Part shown: positions 23,201-38,200 of the stretch, one piece after another
How the letters are laid out: each line of letters opens with the position of its first letter
Numbering within the stretch: the first letter of the stretch is position 1
Assembly (NCBI GenBank): GCA_037576215.1
Contig: JBANDB010000016.1
Span: forward strand, 1,178,001-1,242,000
Origin: Armillaria gallica
Taxonomy: Eukaryota; Basidiomycota; Agaricomycetes; Agaricales; Physalacriaceae
Direction of reading: 5' to 3'
DNA length: 64,000 bases
The notes under the pieces: generated by a model
Seen by the model: only the letters and a program-made list of their open reading frames with translations
Told to the model about the DNA's origin: nothing
Databases searched by the model: none
Made by a program: the position numbers and the translations under genes

Positions 23201-26200
23201 ATTCTCTGATTCAGGATCAAAGGCCTAGAACGATGGTCAGCTCTTCCCCGCGGCACATATAGATAAGCATACCTTGGTCAACGCATACTGCTGCTCTGGT
23301 GATAAGTTGACATCGCGGAACAGCAGAGCGTCATACTAAGGACGATGAGCCTTCGAAATGTGCAGAAAATGAAGCAGCACACCTTGTACAGAGCATCCCG
23401 GATCTCCTGGAACTGCTCTGGGGTAAATTTCCCCGGATCTACGCCTTTGACTTGACGCCCAAAGGTGGTAAACTTAGAGGAATCAGCAGAAGCTGGTAGT
23501 GGGAGAGGAACGAACTCGATGGCCATGATTCGTAGTAGATGATGGTAGAGAGCAGAGTTTGGTTTGCTCTAATGATAGGCTCCCTCATGGACGTCATTTG
23601 ATCTGTCTCGGAAATCTCCTATCGCCCAGCCGAATTGACAGACAGCGACAGAGAGGCAGGCAATTTATCGAACATTTGGACAAGGTAAAAAAAGGCGCGA
23701 TGGCGCTCGTGATGGTAGGAATCAAGGAAGAGAAATTCCCAGCTTCTATTGCAAATTCCCGCGAAGCGTGTGTAGTAATAACAAAGTCTGATCTATTCAG
23801 CCTTCTGCATCGTAAGGTTCGTAGCAATGTACAAGTACACTAACAGCAGCATAGATAATGTACAGAAAATGTCCATGAAGCCATAGATGTACACATATAC
23901 AACAGAAAAAAGCTCACAACGATGTCGTCAATCCCAGAGCACGGCACCTGCACCCGGAGCCCCTTCCCAGCCCAAAAATCTCTCCGAACCAGAATCGACA
24001 GAGCTTGACCACCCATGGTAGCCCATCGTCTCTCCAGAGGTCCATGAATTTCCCATACTCCTCGTCCTCGCCCACACCGAGATGAACAATATACGCTTCT
24101 GCTTGCGATTCAGAAAGAACCAGTGAGAGGACCATAACAGCGCCCCACGACGCCTCCGGGCGGGATAATTCAAGCCGGACTCGAAGCTATCATCTGACCG
24201 GCTGCGTGGCGTCATGGGTATGGGCGCCGACTTGGCCTCGTCAACGTTATAGTCGTCAAACTCGAACAACTCTTCTTCGTCTGTCGACTCGTCTTCATCA
24301 CTGGCTGGATACTCGTCGTCGTCGCTCAAGTCGCTGGCATGGGGATCAGCCTCTATCTCTGGTACGTACGAGAAGACCTCACACTCGGAGAGGCCTATCA
24401 CGTCGTCGAGGAGGCGGTAAATGAACGGGTGGGTGCCAGACTCTATCGGGGGCGGTGCATAGGGGCTTTGGAGGAGGCTGTTGACGGGAGAGGAGGACGT
24501 GGGTTTGGGCTCGGGGAAGAAGTCGGACGACGTGGGCGGGTAGGATGAGTACGTACGCGGTGCACTAACGCCAGCCCGGTGTGGTGATACCAGCGTCGTG
24601 CTGAGGGCGTTAAGCACTGCTGCTCCGCTCTCCTCTTTGTTGAAATGCCCAGGTCGGACATCCGAGAACTCGTAGTCAGGAAAGGCGATGTTCAGGGTTG
24701 CAATGAGAAGATAAAGTGTCTTCCGCGACGCATGCTTGTCGATGGGCCCGAAAGGCGTCATCTCCGGCTCGTCGAGAGAGAGCCAGGAGGGAACTGGCGG
24801 TGAATGGGCTGTCTCGTCCTTGTAGGCATTCTCGAGCGACCGGAAGAGTTTCTTGTCGCGCTTGACATTCTTGCAGCTGTACACCTCTATTCGAGTATGC
24901 ACAGAGCATTCTGGGCCTTCGTGGGTGAGAGACTGGGCGAGACGAGAGAGCGCTGGCTGATCAATGTACTTCATGGCGTCAGAGCGGAGGCCGTGGGAAT
25001 CGTTGCCTGTTTCGTCCTGGCTGATAAGGCGTCGGGACTCGGATGCCACGCTTCGCACGTTCGAAGCTACCATCGTCGTCAACGGGTCAATGAACAACGA
25101 ACATTGCTTCGGTACTCGAGGTAGCAGCAACGTGAACTAGATGAAGAGATATCATTGACCCACCTGTCGAACCGCTGCAATTTTTCACATACCCGGAATC
25201 CAGTCTCGCCCACGGTCGTCGACTCTTGATGGACGATGAATTCTTGATGCTGGAGTTTGAAGCTGGTCGTTGTCGGAGTCCGTGTGCGGTACGGTAATCC
25301 AGGTGGTGGTGGACATGTGTGAAGGTGGCTTGTATTACTTGGTATTAGGTATGACTCGGTCTGTGGCTGGCTGGTGAGTCACGTATTACCTGTTCCACCT
25401 CCTTTCTTTGTATTGATAATGTTCAGGTGCGGATTCATGATGACTTCGAATGGCCTCGTATTTTCGTGCATATATCGTACAATTTGCAATATCATCACCT
25501 TCACGTAAACCTGTATGCTGTCAGTACTCCAGCGGCGACGAACATTGGGAATGTACACACCAGCCAAGTCATTTCGAGACGCATGCAATCACTTCATGAT
25601 CGCGCATACCAGATACCCTTCCTGACCAACTGCTTCAATCGCCGAGTACACCGTCCACATCGATCTATATCCAAGGAAACAGTTAGATCGAGGGCGGTGG
25701 CGAATATAAAAATAGGTGCGTACCACTGATCCTCTGACTCATCGGAGATTGTACAGCTAACTGGCACTCCCAATAGCGATACAAACACATTTCCTACGGA
25801 CGATTCCTACATCGATTGTAGGATGGAGGTTAGGCCGGCGACGACAACGACGAGAGACTTTACTCACCTCAGCGATGGGAAACCCATGCCAGCTTTAGAT
25901 GGTGGTATCAATGATCGTGGTTAGTGGAAGAGTTTCATCGACGAGTCATCGATGAAGACGCGTCGACAATTTGAATTACTTATTTTATTATTTTATTATC
26001 GATGAAATCGATGACGTATGGTTTAGGTACCTATGACCGTTCGGCGTGTCGATGATCGCTCAGCCTCATTATCGTCTGGTTCTCACCACAAAGTAATTAT
26101 CAGAGTCCTTACTCTCGCTACTTCCTCGACCTGTGTATCTAACATCTCTGCTTTTCAGAATGCCAGTATCGGATCTTCCACTTGAAATTCTCGACGCCAT

Positions 26201-29200
26201 CATCGACGAGCTGCAGCGTGACAAGAAATCTCTGCTACAGGCATCCTTGGCTTGCAGAGTCTTTTATCCGAGGACCAGAGTTTATCTGTTCCATGCCGTT
26301 ACCCTGTCTAGAAAAGTTGCTGCGATCGTCTCCGCGCGTTGCTCACGCTGTCTCCAAAGCTCGCCTCGCATTTTAAATCTCTTGAAATCTACTACATACT
26401 CCCTACTCCCGAGTCTTGCGGAGCGCTGACAGTCGTCGAATCTCTCATCAACGTCACCCACTTATCTCTTGGCATGGGACTCTGGCGTGATATGCCGGAT
26501 TCTGTGGTGTCGAGTCTGCAGTCCCATTCTTACCACAGCCTTGTCATCGGCGGGGACTTCAAGTTCAGAACGATAGGCGAAATTTGCTCGCTTGTCAAAA
26601 ATTCGCCCTACTTGAAACAAGTGGACATCACGCCTTCACTATCATATGGGATCACAGAGGAATGCAATCTGGACCCCTCTCTTCATTCCACCTCCGCTCC
26701 AGTCTTGGTGCGCATCTATGAAATGAACGCATATTTCGCTGGAACCGTTCTGAAGTCCGTTCTTTCATCCGGTCCATGCCCAATTTCCAGCAGTAACATA
26801 CATACACTCCATGTGGCTCTCCCTGTCGGGAACATCACTATTCCTCAAGGTCTCAATCAGTATTTATCTCGCTCGCACAATTCTCTCAAACGTCTTGATG
26901 TGTGCCATACGTACCTCGGTTCGTATATATTATTTGATCGCTGCTTGCCTGTATTCACCCTTGATTAAGGTTTTCAACCAGTGTCATCAGAAACACTCCA
27001 TGTCTCCGGTGTCGAGCAAATCGCGGTCACACTCGACTCGTGGACGGTCGATCAGTCCTCCCATATATTTGAGTGGTGGATTTCCAACCTTGCGGCAGTG
27101 AATGAACACTGCGCCATTCGTTCATTTACGTTTACGCTCGAATTATTTCAACGACGTGATGAAAGACACCCTGCGTTGGCCTGGAAAGACCTGTGGACGA
27201 GGCTGGCTGGCTGTTTAACCTCTAGCAAGATGGCTTTGTTGGAGCGTGTTGCGATTACTTTCCGACCACGGCCAGAGGGATGGGATGCTTTGAAGACCAG
27301 CATGGAGGGTAATTTTGTGGGGCTGAAACAGCTCGGATATGAAGTGGCCTTGAATGTTGTATAAGGTTATTAACACTTTTGAGTCCAGCTGTGCGTGCGA
27401 TGGACAACTTTGCAGTGTGAGTCTTGTGTATCTTTCGGCTATTGGCCTGCTCTGACCCAACTTAAAGTTCCTCTATGCTTACTTCGTGTTTAGTGGTATG
27501 AATACAGGGAACGTTTGTACATATTCTACGAAGACGAACTAGGAAAAATGACAGGCGAAATCCTGGTGTATGAAGTCCCCAAAGATAAATGCTATGGCAT
27601 CGAAGAGAACCTGGAGAAGAAAACCGAACAGTACGCAAATGCTAACAGTTTGTTGGATCGTCGAAGAACTTCAGGTTTCCCGCACGCCGCGTTTGTCAAT
27701 ACAGCCAATCGCGGACAGGCAGCCATTACTATTTCCTTATCCCAACTCTGGTATGAGCTGAGCATCGACCCTCAAAATATTGAGTCGTTCCAATATGACG
27801 ACTGACGCTCACTTTCACAATTTTGAAGCGTATGGTTTCCGTCGCTTGATTCCCCGTTTCCAGCACCATTTCTCGGGTTCGGCAAGCGTTCTAGCCACAA
27901 TGAACGCGTCAAGTATTTGATGGTGACCGCTTATCACAGGAAGAAAATAACACATAGCTTTTGCCGTGGGTGCAGGGTCAGCTGAAGACGACTATGACGG
28001 TGCTCCAATGATGATACACAGCTGCGACAACAGGATTCAGTTTGATAAAAAGGGTGCCGACCATTTTCTCAAGCTTTCGTAACGGGTCATGGAACGAGTC
28101 GGAGCTGTGGAGTAGCCGGTGTCAGAAGATGATACGATTTTCGTAGGCCGTAGATCGCGGGGCATACACGCCTCTGGCATGCATATCGATCTCTCATCCC
28201 GCCTCACAAACCGCTACCGCAAACCCCAATGCCTACCCTCTTCGAGTCAGGATGCTCCCCGTTATCCTCTCTGCGGCTCTCCTGCGACTTGTTCTGAATC
28301 TCGACACGCTGTGCATATTCCTCGTCAAGATGTAACGCCAATCCCAATGTCTCAAAGGGGTGGGGGGAAGTTTTTCATGTCGCTTTACTTCGGTCGGAAA
28401 AAGAACATCTTAGAACGAAAAATTTTCAAGGTCTTATTTTGCCCTCGTTGCAGTGAGCATGTATCCTACACTTACGGAAAATCGATATGCTTTCCATGCT
28501 ATTGCAGTAATTTATACGTAGCTTCTGCGGGATCTACCAGTCGATTCTTCTCGCCTCCTGACTCGAGCAGGTTGTTAAAGGAAAGAACTTTCCTTCTCTC
28601 CACCTGAAAGCTTCCCTTCACCAGATCATCAAAGATAAGATAGATCTAACCGATTAGTGGCTATTTCGAGTCCGGGACTAATAGCCGGCGATTTGCGTTA
28701 GTACCTTCTTACTCAGCAACGTTCATCATCTGTTCATTGTTCGTCTTTCTTACGACCGTTATCTTTGCGAAGTGTCTCAGAGAAGGTCAAGTCCTTTAGC
28801 CTTATCATCTTCTGGTCTTCAATACCAAGTAAATAGCAGAGTCCCGACTCTCGCTGCTTTCTTGACCTACGTATCTAACATCTCTGCTTGTTAGAATGCC
28901 AATATTGGATCTTCCATCGGAAATTCTCGACGCTATCATCGACGAACTGCAAGATGACAAAAAATCTCTGTTACAAGCATCCTTAGCTTGCAGAGCCTTT
29001 TATCCGAGGACCAGAGTTTATCTGTTCCATGCCGTTACCCTGTATAGAAAACGTTGCTGCGATCGCCTCCGCGCGTTGTTCACGCTGTCTCCAAATCTTG
29101 CCCCGCATTTTAAATCCCTTCAAATCGATTGCATGCACCCTACTCCCGAGCATTGCGGAGCGCTGACAGTCATCGAATCTCTCATTAACATTTCCCACTT

Positions 29201-32200
29201 ATCTCTTGGCATGGGAGACTGGCGTGCTTTGCCAGATTTTGTGGTGTCGAGTCTGCAGTCCCATTCTTACCACAGCCTTGTTATCTGCGCGGACTTCAAG
29301 TTCAGAACGATAGGCGAAATTTGCTCGCTTGTCAAAAATTCGCCCAACTTGAGAATAGTGGACATTAGCACACCTCCGCATTGTGGGATCACGGAGGAAT
29401 GCAACCTGGACCACTCCCTTCATTCTGCCCCCGCTCCGGTCGCGGTGCGCATCACTGAGTTTCTCACAGATTCTGCCGGAATCATTCAGAAGTCGGTTTT
29501 ATCATCCCGCCCATGCCCATTTTCCGGCAATAACATCCATACACTCGCTATTACTCTTCCTGATGTAGATGCCACTGTTCATCGGTTACCTCAAGGTCTC
29601 AATCAGTATTTAGCACGCTCGCACAGTTCTCTCAAACGTCTTCGAGTGACCCATCCTTTATCACGTTGGTATACTTTGTTCAGTTGCTGCTTGCCCATAT
29701 TCACTCTCCATTACAGGTTTCCGGACAGCGTCATCAGAGACACTCCATATCTCCGGTATCGAGCAAATCGCGGTCGCACTCGACTTCATCGATCGGGCCC
29801 CCCATGTACTTGAGTGGTGGATTTCCAACCTTGCGGCAGTGAATGAACACTGCGCCATTCGTTCATTTACGTTTACGCTCGCATCATCTCAACGACCTGG
29901 TGAAAGACATCCAGCATTGGCCTGGAAAGACCTGTGGACAAGGCTAGCTGGCTGTTTAACCTCTAGCAAGATGGCTTTGTTGGAGCGTGTTGCGATTACT
30001 TTCCGACCACGGCCAGCGGAATGGGACGCATTGAAGACCAGCATGGAGGGCAATTTTGTGGGGCTGAAACAGCTCAGCTGTGAAGTGACTTTGGATGCTG
30101 TGGGTCGGGCTTTCGACTACTAGCCGACTCTGACGCTGGAGTGTCACCAACTACAGCGCACACGTAGATCTCGATCATGACTTTAATGGTCACGCGCACC
30201 CCCAGCGAATCATTCTAATTATAGATTTGAGTATATACCGCAACGACCATGTAAGGACTGCGCCGATACCTACTCGAATCCAGGACTGCTGCAATTGCGG
30301 TGATTGCAAAATGGCACATCCACCTATCTGATCCCTGCGAAGCATGGGCATCCTCAGCCAGCGGAGCTTGCACCATGGCAGTGCATCATGATGCTTTCCC
30401 ATCGGTGATTTTGGATGCTTCTGTCAAGCAGTGGCGCTCTATTTGAAAAACGTTTGAATTGCATCGCGTCGGATATCATCCTTCAAGTTACTAGGCTAGG
30501 AAGCCACTATGCACCAGAAACCTTCCCATTGTTCTGTTGACCTCACCTCTCTTTGACCGCAGTATATGGAGCGTTGGTACCGCAATCAACACGTTTCAAG
30601 TTGGTTTCACGGACTTGGACATACTCCATTAAAAACTTTAAGATAATCTCCTTCCTTGTTGATCTTCCTCCGGACGAGCTTGGTCTCCGGGTGCTCTTTA
30701 CATATGACGGTTTCAACAGAATTGTCTCCCTTCTTGATCTCATTTTATCTGCCATGACAGACACCGACGGGCTCCGCGTTCTGTATTATACGATAAGATT
30801 GATTTGCCAAACCTTAGTTTACGGTAAGCGTCCTCTTTTTCTTAATTGAAGGGTTGATCCAAGCCTTAACACACAGGCACGTACACAATTCTCATGCCGA
30901 TCTGCTCCTATGTTATGTTGTACGTCGCTTTCTTTTACCAATAAGCTGATGACTGAGAACCCTGTATAGGAAGAGAGGTCTTCGGGGGAAAATGCATATC
31001 TTGTTGTTCTGTATGCTGATCTTCATGTTCTCCCTTTCGACGGCCTATTGGATCCTATCTTTATATCACGACGTGCATCTCATTACCACCTCATTTGTGC
31101 ATGGAGTCTCTCTGGATGAAGCCGCTTCCACTTATATTTTACAGGAAGGCATGCCATTAGTGAACGCTCTTGTCCTCCTGAACGTGAGTATCTATTTCCT
31201 GCTAAGAGTTTCAATGTCCAACGCCCCATAGTATGTGTTAACTGATGGCGTCGTCGTTTGGCGGGCTTGGGTGCTTTGTCAAGACGGATATAGCAAAAGT
31301 TTGATTTTTCCTCTCATGTTCTTATGGCTGACTCTCTGTAAGTTCTGGTTTTTCTATGCATCAGCTGAATTCTTGCTCATGGTCGGCATAACAATAGTGT
31401 CTGTTTTGGTCACAATCGGACTGCGCATCGCAATAACTGTTATTCGCGTCAGGCAGCACATTGTCATAGCACATAGAGGCATATCTCGTGCCCTGGATTA
31501 TTTCCAAGTGGCGGACGTAGTCCTGTCATTGTTGACCAACATCTTTTCTACTTCGATTATCGGAATCAAGGCTTGGTCCGCTTCATCGTCGTTCTTTACA
31601 TTTATAAGTTCTGACCTTATATCTGTAGGCGTCATAGACGCTGGATCACGTCTGAACTTAAGCTGAAGCGGAAAAATGTAACCACAGCAGAACGAATCTT
31701 AGCTCTACTTGTTGAGTCTGGGATCATCTACTGTCTTTCTGGGGTTCGTACCTGTTCGAACACTTTTGATATGAGCTGATGCTCAGTTCCTTTAGTTGGT
31801 GTTTCTAATTACCACTGTGATTAGACTTCCCGATGGCACTCTTGGCGACGTCTGCGCTCCAGTCACCGTCCAGTTCGCGGTCCGTATTCATTAACACTCA
31901 TTCTAGCTGGCCAAATTGATCGTTCGAATCAGGGGATCTATCCAACCATAGTTCTGCTTCTAGTCAATCGCCAAAGTGAACTAAACGAGACTGTCATGTT
32001 CACGTTTCAAGGCCAAAACAATCCACCGGTGGATGTATCGAATTTAGACACCATCGAATTTGGCAATAACCCTCACGTCAATAGCTCGTCTGGAGAAACA
32101 GAGAACTTTGCGGATATTGCACATGATGCATAAATGCATAAATGCATAATGGATCAATGGTGTCACATCGTTCTCAAGCTTAGCGTGCCGGACCACCCTG

Positions 32201-35200
32201 ATGTTGCTACATCAAATTGGATGGGTTCTTGACGAGCAGCTTTATATTAACAGCTATCTCGATATCTGCTCCGATACGCTGCATGCGGCGGAAAATGGAG
32301 TGCCTGAAACAATGTAGGTCCTGTGCACCAGTACATCGCCTGGCCACTGAAGCTATTACTAATCAGCTATGCTAGATTTAACCGAATCTGGAAACAATAC
32401 CTTACTGCTGACTTATTACTCGGACAACCAGACATTATCGTTTATGATACAGAGACGAACATTGACGACCAGAAAGTGTCATTGTGGCGAAAGCTGATTG
32501 TCAGTCTTCATCTTCGTCGAACATTCTTAAAATCACGCAGTATACAGGTCATACTAGTAGAACTGCCTAGATCACAGCAAATTATGAATGTCGTTTCTTT
32601 ACTAGTCACAGTAAGATGAATCCCAGGAGAAAAGTCAGGCAAGTCTTCTACTGGTATAGACGATTCCCCTGCACCGCACTAAAGTATAAGGACATCAACT
32701 TGCAATATCGTTCTCCGAGAGAGGATTCTGCGGGTGCTCATTCATCATAAGAATAAGACTGAATTCCATTCGGCTTTCCAAATCGCGGCGACCAGTAGTG
32801 TTTTCGGATCTCAATGTGGGTGTGTGTTTCATTGGCGAATCTGACGTTTGATGTGAGGTCTTCTCCAAGCAAAGATCAGATTTTATCGGAAATAACGTAT
32901 ACAGAGCGGAGACTCAGATAGTGCTGGTAGCGAGCTCAGGTAAGAAGGTCGCTCATTGTTTGAGTTTGAATGAGCATCATGATAGCCACGAAGCTGCCAT
33001 ATACATCGTGCGACGTGCTGGCGGTGCCGCAGCACTTTTAATCATAGCTTCCGAGTCTAACCACAACATTGAACGTCGAATCCAGGACCCTGGGCCGCTA
33101 CTACGGCTGCGATCATTGCCAAATAACATTATTTCTGACCCTTGCAATGCGTAGGTATCCTCGGTCATCGAAGCTTGTCCCATGGTAACACATCATAATA
33201 GAGATCTTCACGGGCAGTGATCTATTTGCAGAGCATTTTCCAAATTCATCACGTTGGATATCATCCCACAGGAAGCCACCATGCACCGGATATCTTCAAC
33301 TCACTCTATTCGATTCACCTCTCTTTGATTGCATCATAGGGAGCGAGTCAATACTACAATCAACAAGTTTCAAGGACATACTCCATGGAATATGATGATC
33401 TCCTTCCCCTACTGATGTCTGCGTCCTCCCAACGATTCCGGCCGCTCTTTATATACGAGGATATTGACAGACCCGTCCCTTGCCTGTTCCCCTGCTTGAT
33501 CTCATTGTATCTGACACGACAAACACAGATGGGCTCAATGTTCTGTATTATACAATACTATTGACTTGCCAAACCTTAGTTTATGGTGAGCGCCCTCTCT
33601 TTCCTGGCTGAAGGGTGGGTCTGAACCTTAGCACCCAGGCATGCACGCAATTCTTATGCCGGTCTGCTCCTATGTTATGTTGTGTGTGGTTTTCTTTCAT
33701 CAATAGGTTTGTTGGAATCCTAGGTATTGCGCAGGGTAGACTCCAGGCTGGTAAAGCCAGATAAGAATGAACTTGTATTCTACTGCTCCTACAGAGCTCA
33801 TATTTATACTACTTGCAATTGTATCTAGAATGTACTACAATGTTCCTTGCCTCTCGCGCTTACTCAGCGACTCTCGGCACGATGCCGGATTACTCCTTCT
33901 AGAGCTTTCCAGCAGAATCACAACAAGGTTTATGACTGATAATCTTGTGTATAGGAGGAGAGATCTTCGGGGCAAATCACTGTTGGAAACTGTAGGTTCG
34001 CAGTGGGTAGACTAGTGGCTGGTAAAGCCAGACTAATGAACTTGTATTCTCTGGCTCCTACAGAGCCTGTATTTATACTACGAAAACTATCTAGAATGTT
34101 CTACTAAACTCGTCCATAAGCAGTAAGTATCGGTCCCAAGGTCATCCGGCATCATGCCGACTTGAACCTTCTACACTCTTCTCGCGGCTTCCCGCGATAT
34201 CTCCAACAATCACGAATCTTGCTGTTCTGCATGTTGGTCTTCATGTTCTCCCTTTCGACGGCGTATTGCAACCTATCTTTATATCACATCGTGCTTCTCA
34301 TTACTACCTCATCTGTGCATGGAGTCTTTCTGGATAGTATCGCTACCACCTATGGCATGCAACAGGGTACGTTCACGAACTCACTTGTCCTCTTGAACGT
34401 AAGTGTCTATTAGTAACTTAGTCTCAATATCTAACGCTCTAGACTGACTAGAGTCTACAGTATGTGTTAACTGACGGCGTCGTTGTTTTGCGGGCTTGGG
34501 TACTCTGTCATGACGAGTATAGCAAATGTTTGATTCTTCCCCTCGTATTCTTATGCTTGACTTTCCGTGAGTTCTGGTTCTTTTACGGTGGTCGTCATGA
34601 ATCTTGATCATCGATCATCATGGTCGACGTGAAAACAGTGAGCTATTTGGCAGGATCAGCAGGGTCGGCCCACTTGAGTCGATAGGAACACTCGTGATAT
34701 CTCGCTACCCCGGTCATCGGTTGAAAAGTACTCTCCACTCACGATTTGCTCTTTTCTACTTATTCTCTCTGCCATGAATATTTCCGTCGTGGCTGCTTAT
34801 CAGAAGCGTAAAGGAATTTGGTCACCATAACTTGCTCAACATTAGACCATACTCCGACGCAAATTCTCAAGTTGCACCAGACGCGAGGCAAGTACTGAAT
34901 ATCGAAGTATTCCAGTTGGATATCCGGCACGGTGCCAGTCACTCCTAAAAAAACCCCTACTACACGCCAGCTTGTGTAGCTCTTTGTCCAAGGCAGATGT
35001 GAATGACACGACTTCTTATTTGCTGGACTAAAACCAGCCAAAGGAACATACAAGAGTGGCAGGAAGAAAGAGCGAGACCGGAACTTTGCGGGCCGCTTTG
35101 ATATTCGAACCACGACTGTCCACAGCTCTACCTCGCACTCATTGTCCTGTTCAACATCGACTGTTCCTATGATCAACAACTCATTTGCCGTCGTAGAGAT

Positions 35201-38200
35201 GGATACTGTCCATGAGGTTTCATGAACCAAACTCTGGTGATGGTACGGGCATCCGAATTTCGTCCCAGTCTAAGATATCAACTTGTTTTTCAGGCCCAGG
35301 AAGGTCTCTAAGCCAGTGAGGTACCCGTTGGCTGCGTTTTCGTCCGTGATGGAGTTATTATCGCCAAAGCCAGGAATTGGACGAACGAGATCATGAATGT
35401 ATGCGTATTTCTTGTACTCAAATACGGTTATCGAGACTGTCTTTTTGATAGGCTACTCGACACGCGGAGCTCGAGGCCATTGCTGGAATTCTGGCTAAGA
35501 TTCCAGAGCTGTCACAGTATCCGCTATCATTGATCAAGCACGACACTACGTAACGGTCGAACCGTGTATCAATATATCATGTGCGGGTCTGCGCTGCGGC
35601 AATTGGGTATCAAGGAGGTCGTCTATGGCTGCGCCAGCGACAGAATTGAAGGTTACGAGAGTGTCTTGAGGACAAACATGTATGTTGCTAAATGCATCAC
35701 CCGAGCTTGGCTGATTTTCACTATAGGATCTAGCATCCAGTGCATCCAGTCTGCAAAGCTATTGGCGGATATATGCACGAAGAAGCTATTATGATTCTTC
35801 CTCGCTTCTATATAACAGAAAATATGAATGGTGCGTGGCTGCATATCCAGGTTTTTCTTTCCCTTCACTCACGACATTCTTCGTTCAGCGCCAGCTCCAA
35901 AATTGAAGGCGAACCATGTCCTCAAGACGGGAATACTGCCATAATCATAACTAGATCGTTCTGTACAAGACACCAAGCTGAATACATCCGATAATTCGCT
36001 CCACCGAGGATCGTTCCAGCTGATCAACCCGGCCGAGGTCAATAGATTCTACAATACCTGGCAATACCTCCCGAACGACCAACAAAGAGTTTCGGCACCA
36101 CCAACATCTGCTTTTCAGTCCTGCTCGTCGCCTTCAACCTTAAACAGACCTTCAAAGACAGACGCTCTCCAGCGGGAGAAGGAGAATGGACTGCATAATG
36201 TGTATCCTCTCTTCTGCGGACTGAGGGTAGAAACAAGAGCAAGTGGAAAGATGGGCCCCTTGTTCATGGTTGCCGTGGTCTCCGTCTGTTGCTTAGTCCT
36301 CTCAGCACGAAGATTGGATTTGGGATGGTGAACCAAACGCAACTATATGCGCTTGTTCAGACACTGGCGTACACTACAAGGTGTGGGGACGGCGAATAGT
36401 CGCGAATGAACATGCCTTATATTGTGGTACGCCTGCTTCCTTAACACAGTCAACTTATTTTCTTACCAATACTGTACGCATAAACGGACGGTTCCATATC
36501 TTTCTCCGAAGTGCGCCCGCTGTCCATCCCTTCTACTGTTATGCTAATAAACCCCCCTTAGACCACTCTGCATGTGAAGCATCTTGTTGCTATGTATCTC
36601 TTGCTTATTCCTTATGAATGTTTTTTATTATCAACACTAGTAAGCTTTCAATGTCTTTCCATCTTTCATTTTCTTACCTCGCCATTTGACTAGAGCCGTC
36701 ACACCCACGCATATCAACATCCAATCCGCACGAGTCGATAACAACCATCGCCGCATCCATCGAAGTGAACCTTACCAGCAGATCTTTGCCAGTACATCCG
36801 CCGTAAGGCACGCACGGAGATCGTTAGAGGAAAACCGCGTCCTTGATCTGTTAAAGGCAATCATGTCCCAGAAGTAGCCGGTTAACACTATGTTCCTCGA
36901 CTGCATTGCTATCCTCCTCTGACTATCAGTTTGCGATGCGTGTCGCCCAGTGGCTCAAAGCTATTTATCATCTGGTCCTTAGCGCCAAGTAATCAGTTGG
37001 TCTCGCTACTTTCTTTGACTTCTTATCTAACATCTCTTGCTAGGATGCTAGTATCGGGACTCCCGCCAGAACTTCTCGATGCCATCATCGACGAACTGGA
37101 GGGCGACAAGAAATCTCTGCTAGGAGCATTCTTAGCTTGCAAGGCCCTTTGTCCCAGAACCAGAGTCCACCTATTCTCTGTTGTCGTACTATCGGGGAAA
37201 CCTGCCTGCGATCGCCTGCGCGAGTTGATCACCCTATCTCCCAAGCTCACCCTGCAGTTTAGAACCCTCGACATTGCATTGATGGACGTCCAAGATATTC
37301 ATGCTCCTGCAGTTTACGGAGCACTGATGGTCATCGAATCCCTCGTCAACGTCACAGACTTAACCCTTCTCACGGGAGACTGGTGCCATGTACCGGACGC
37401 AGTCGTATCGACTCTCCAATCCCGTTCTTATCACAGCCTCGAGATCAACATGACCTTCAGGTACAGGTCAACAGGCGAGCTTTGCTCACTCTTGAAGAAT
37501 TCGCCCGGCTTGCAATACATGATGTTCGCCTGCAGAACTGCTATGGAGGAGTGCGCTTTGGATCACTCCCTTCACTGCACCCCAGCTCCAATCGTGTTGA
37601 AGATTAGGCAATCTTTAGATTTCTGGAACCCTTATGAAGTGGGCGACGTCGGCTCGCCCATGTCCATTTTTCCTTCAATAACCTCCATACGCTTGATATC
37701 ACGCTTCTTGATTACAGTGGCACTATCTCTCAACATCTCTATCAGTACTTAGCCCTCCCGGCCACTGCTCTCAAACATCTTTATGTGACGCATAACATAC
37801 TAGGTATAGGTGCGCATACCTTGGTAACGTTCAAATCGTGCCTTGTACTTAATCTTGATTACAGGCATACTGGGCGGATCTTCATGAACGCTTAACGTCT
37901 CTGGCGTAGAGAACGTTGCGGCCGCAATCGCAATGACGCCCACGGTTCATCTTCATCTTGTTTTCCAGGTATTCGAGTGGTGGATCTCCAACTTTTCGGC
38001 GGTGAACAAATGCTGCACGATTCGATGCATTCCTTTCAAAGTCACGTTAGACTTGATCCAGCTGCCGTCTCAAGGAGAACATCCTGCATTGAAGTGAGAA
38101 GATTTGTGGAAGAAGCTAGATGACTGCCTGGCTTCTTACAAGATGGCTTTGTTGAAGCGCGTCGCCATTACTTTTGAACCTCGGCCACCGGAGCGGAATT